Source of the DNA: CAYMFD01 sp964389475
GTDB lineage: Bacteria > Bacteroidota > Bacteroidia > Chitinophagales > Saprospiraceae
Length of the DNA: 6,252 nt
Direction: 5' to 3'
Assembly (NCBI GenBank): GCA_964389475.1
Contig: CAYMFD010000152.1
Span: 1 to 6,252, forward strand
Position 1 is the first letter of the stretch. Each line of letters starts with the position of its first letter. A program made the position numbers and the translations under genes. The notes under the pieces were generated by a model. The model was not told the origin of the DNA. It ran no database searches and was given only the letters and a program-made list of their open reading frames with translations. This document shows positions 6,189 to 6,252 of the stretch, one piece after another.

Positions 6189-6252
6189 TTATTGGGTTAG
6201 TAGGTTAGTAGGTTATTGGGTTAGTAGGTTAGTAGGTTAGTAGGTTAGTAGG
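6189..6252. repeat. Octamer tandem repeat (TTAGTAGG/TTATTGGG), eight copies
   Basis: Eight head-to-tail 8-bp units fill the end of the window exactly: TTATTGGG at 6189 and 6213, and TTAGTAGG at 6197, 6205, 6221, 6229, 6237 and 6245. The array begins one base after the stop codon of the exported-protein gene and continues to the last base, so its true length is unknown. TTAGTAGG carries TAG, and because 8 is not a multiple of 3, stops fall in every frame on both strands; it cannot encode protein. Such arrays can change length by slippage and break assemblies. Confidence 0.95.

Noticed and set aside
6189..6252. CRISPR array or telomere-like repeat
   Set aside because: Units are 8 bp with no spacers, so it is not CRISPR; the likeness to TTAGGG telomere repeats is superficial and nothing else suggests a linear end.

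Overview
The window looks like chromosomal DNA from a member of the Bacteroidota, most plausibly a Saprospiria-type organism. The reasons are: (i) apart from one weak AAAGG before the first gene, the genes have no clear Shine-Dalgarno sequence; (ii) the Era protein has the Bacteroidota-type sequence around its switch regions; (iii) the last gene encodes an exported protein whose predicted signal peptide cleaves just before Gln, and which carries a C-terminal dockerin-like module of the kind common in large secreted proteins of this group. The phylum call is fairly safe; the class-level call is inference.

Layout. Positions 1-403 are non-coding, with a degenerate interspersed-repeat remnant, two abutting hairpins, a nested inverted repeat and AT-rich palindromes just before the first gene. 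Positions 404-2269 (+) hold a 621-residue protein of unrecognised family. It runs convergently, with only 27 bp between, into a two-gene minus-strand operon: an aromatic-rich 194-residue hypothetical protein (3783-3199) followed by era (3202-2297). These two overlap by the four bases TTGA, so era starts at TTG. Positions 3784-4482 are a 699-bp gap containing a 114-bp MITE-like structure with imperfect terminal inverted repeats and a perfect 11-bp hairpin. Positions 4483-4992 (+) encode a stand-alone P-loop kinase resembling the ribosylnicotinamide-kinase domain of NadR. Positions 5102-6187 (+) encode the exported dockerin-like protein, which stops right where an 8-bp tandem array (eight copies, 6189-6252) begins and runs off the window.

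The genes do not form one pathway. Era is core ribosome assembly; the NadR-like kinase suggests nicotinamide riboside salvage; the last gene is a surface or secreted protein; the 621-residue protein is an orphan. I see no phage, CRISPR, toxin-antitoxin or recognisable defence module and no tRNA or rRNA. The most interesting signals are the MITE-like intergenic element, the octamer array at the possibly truncated end of the secreted-protein gene, and the large unrecognised protein with a C-terminus faintly like PD-(D/E)xK nuclease folds.
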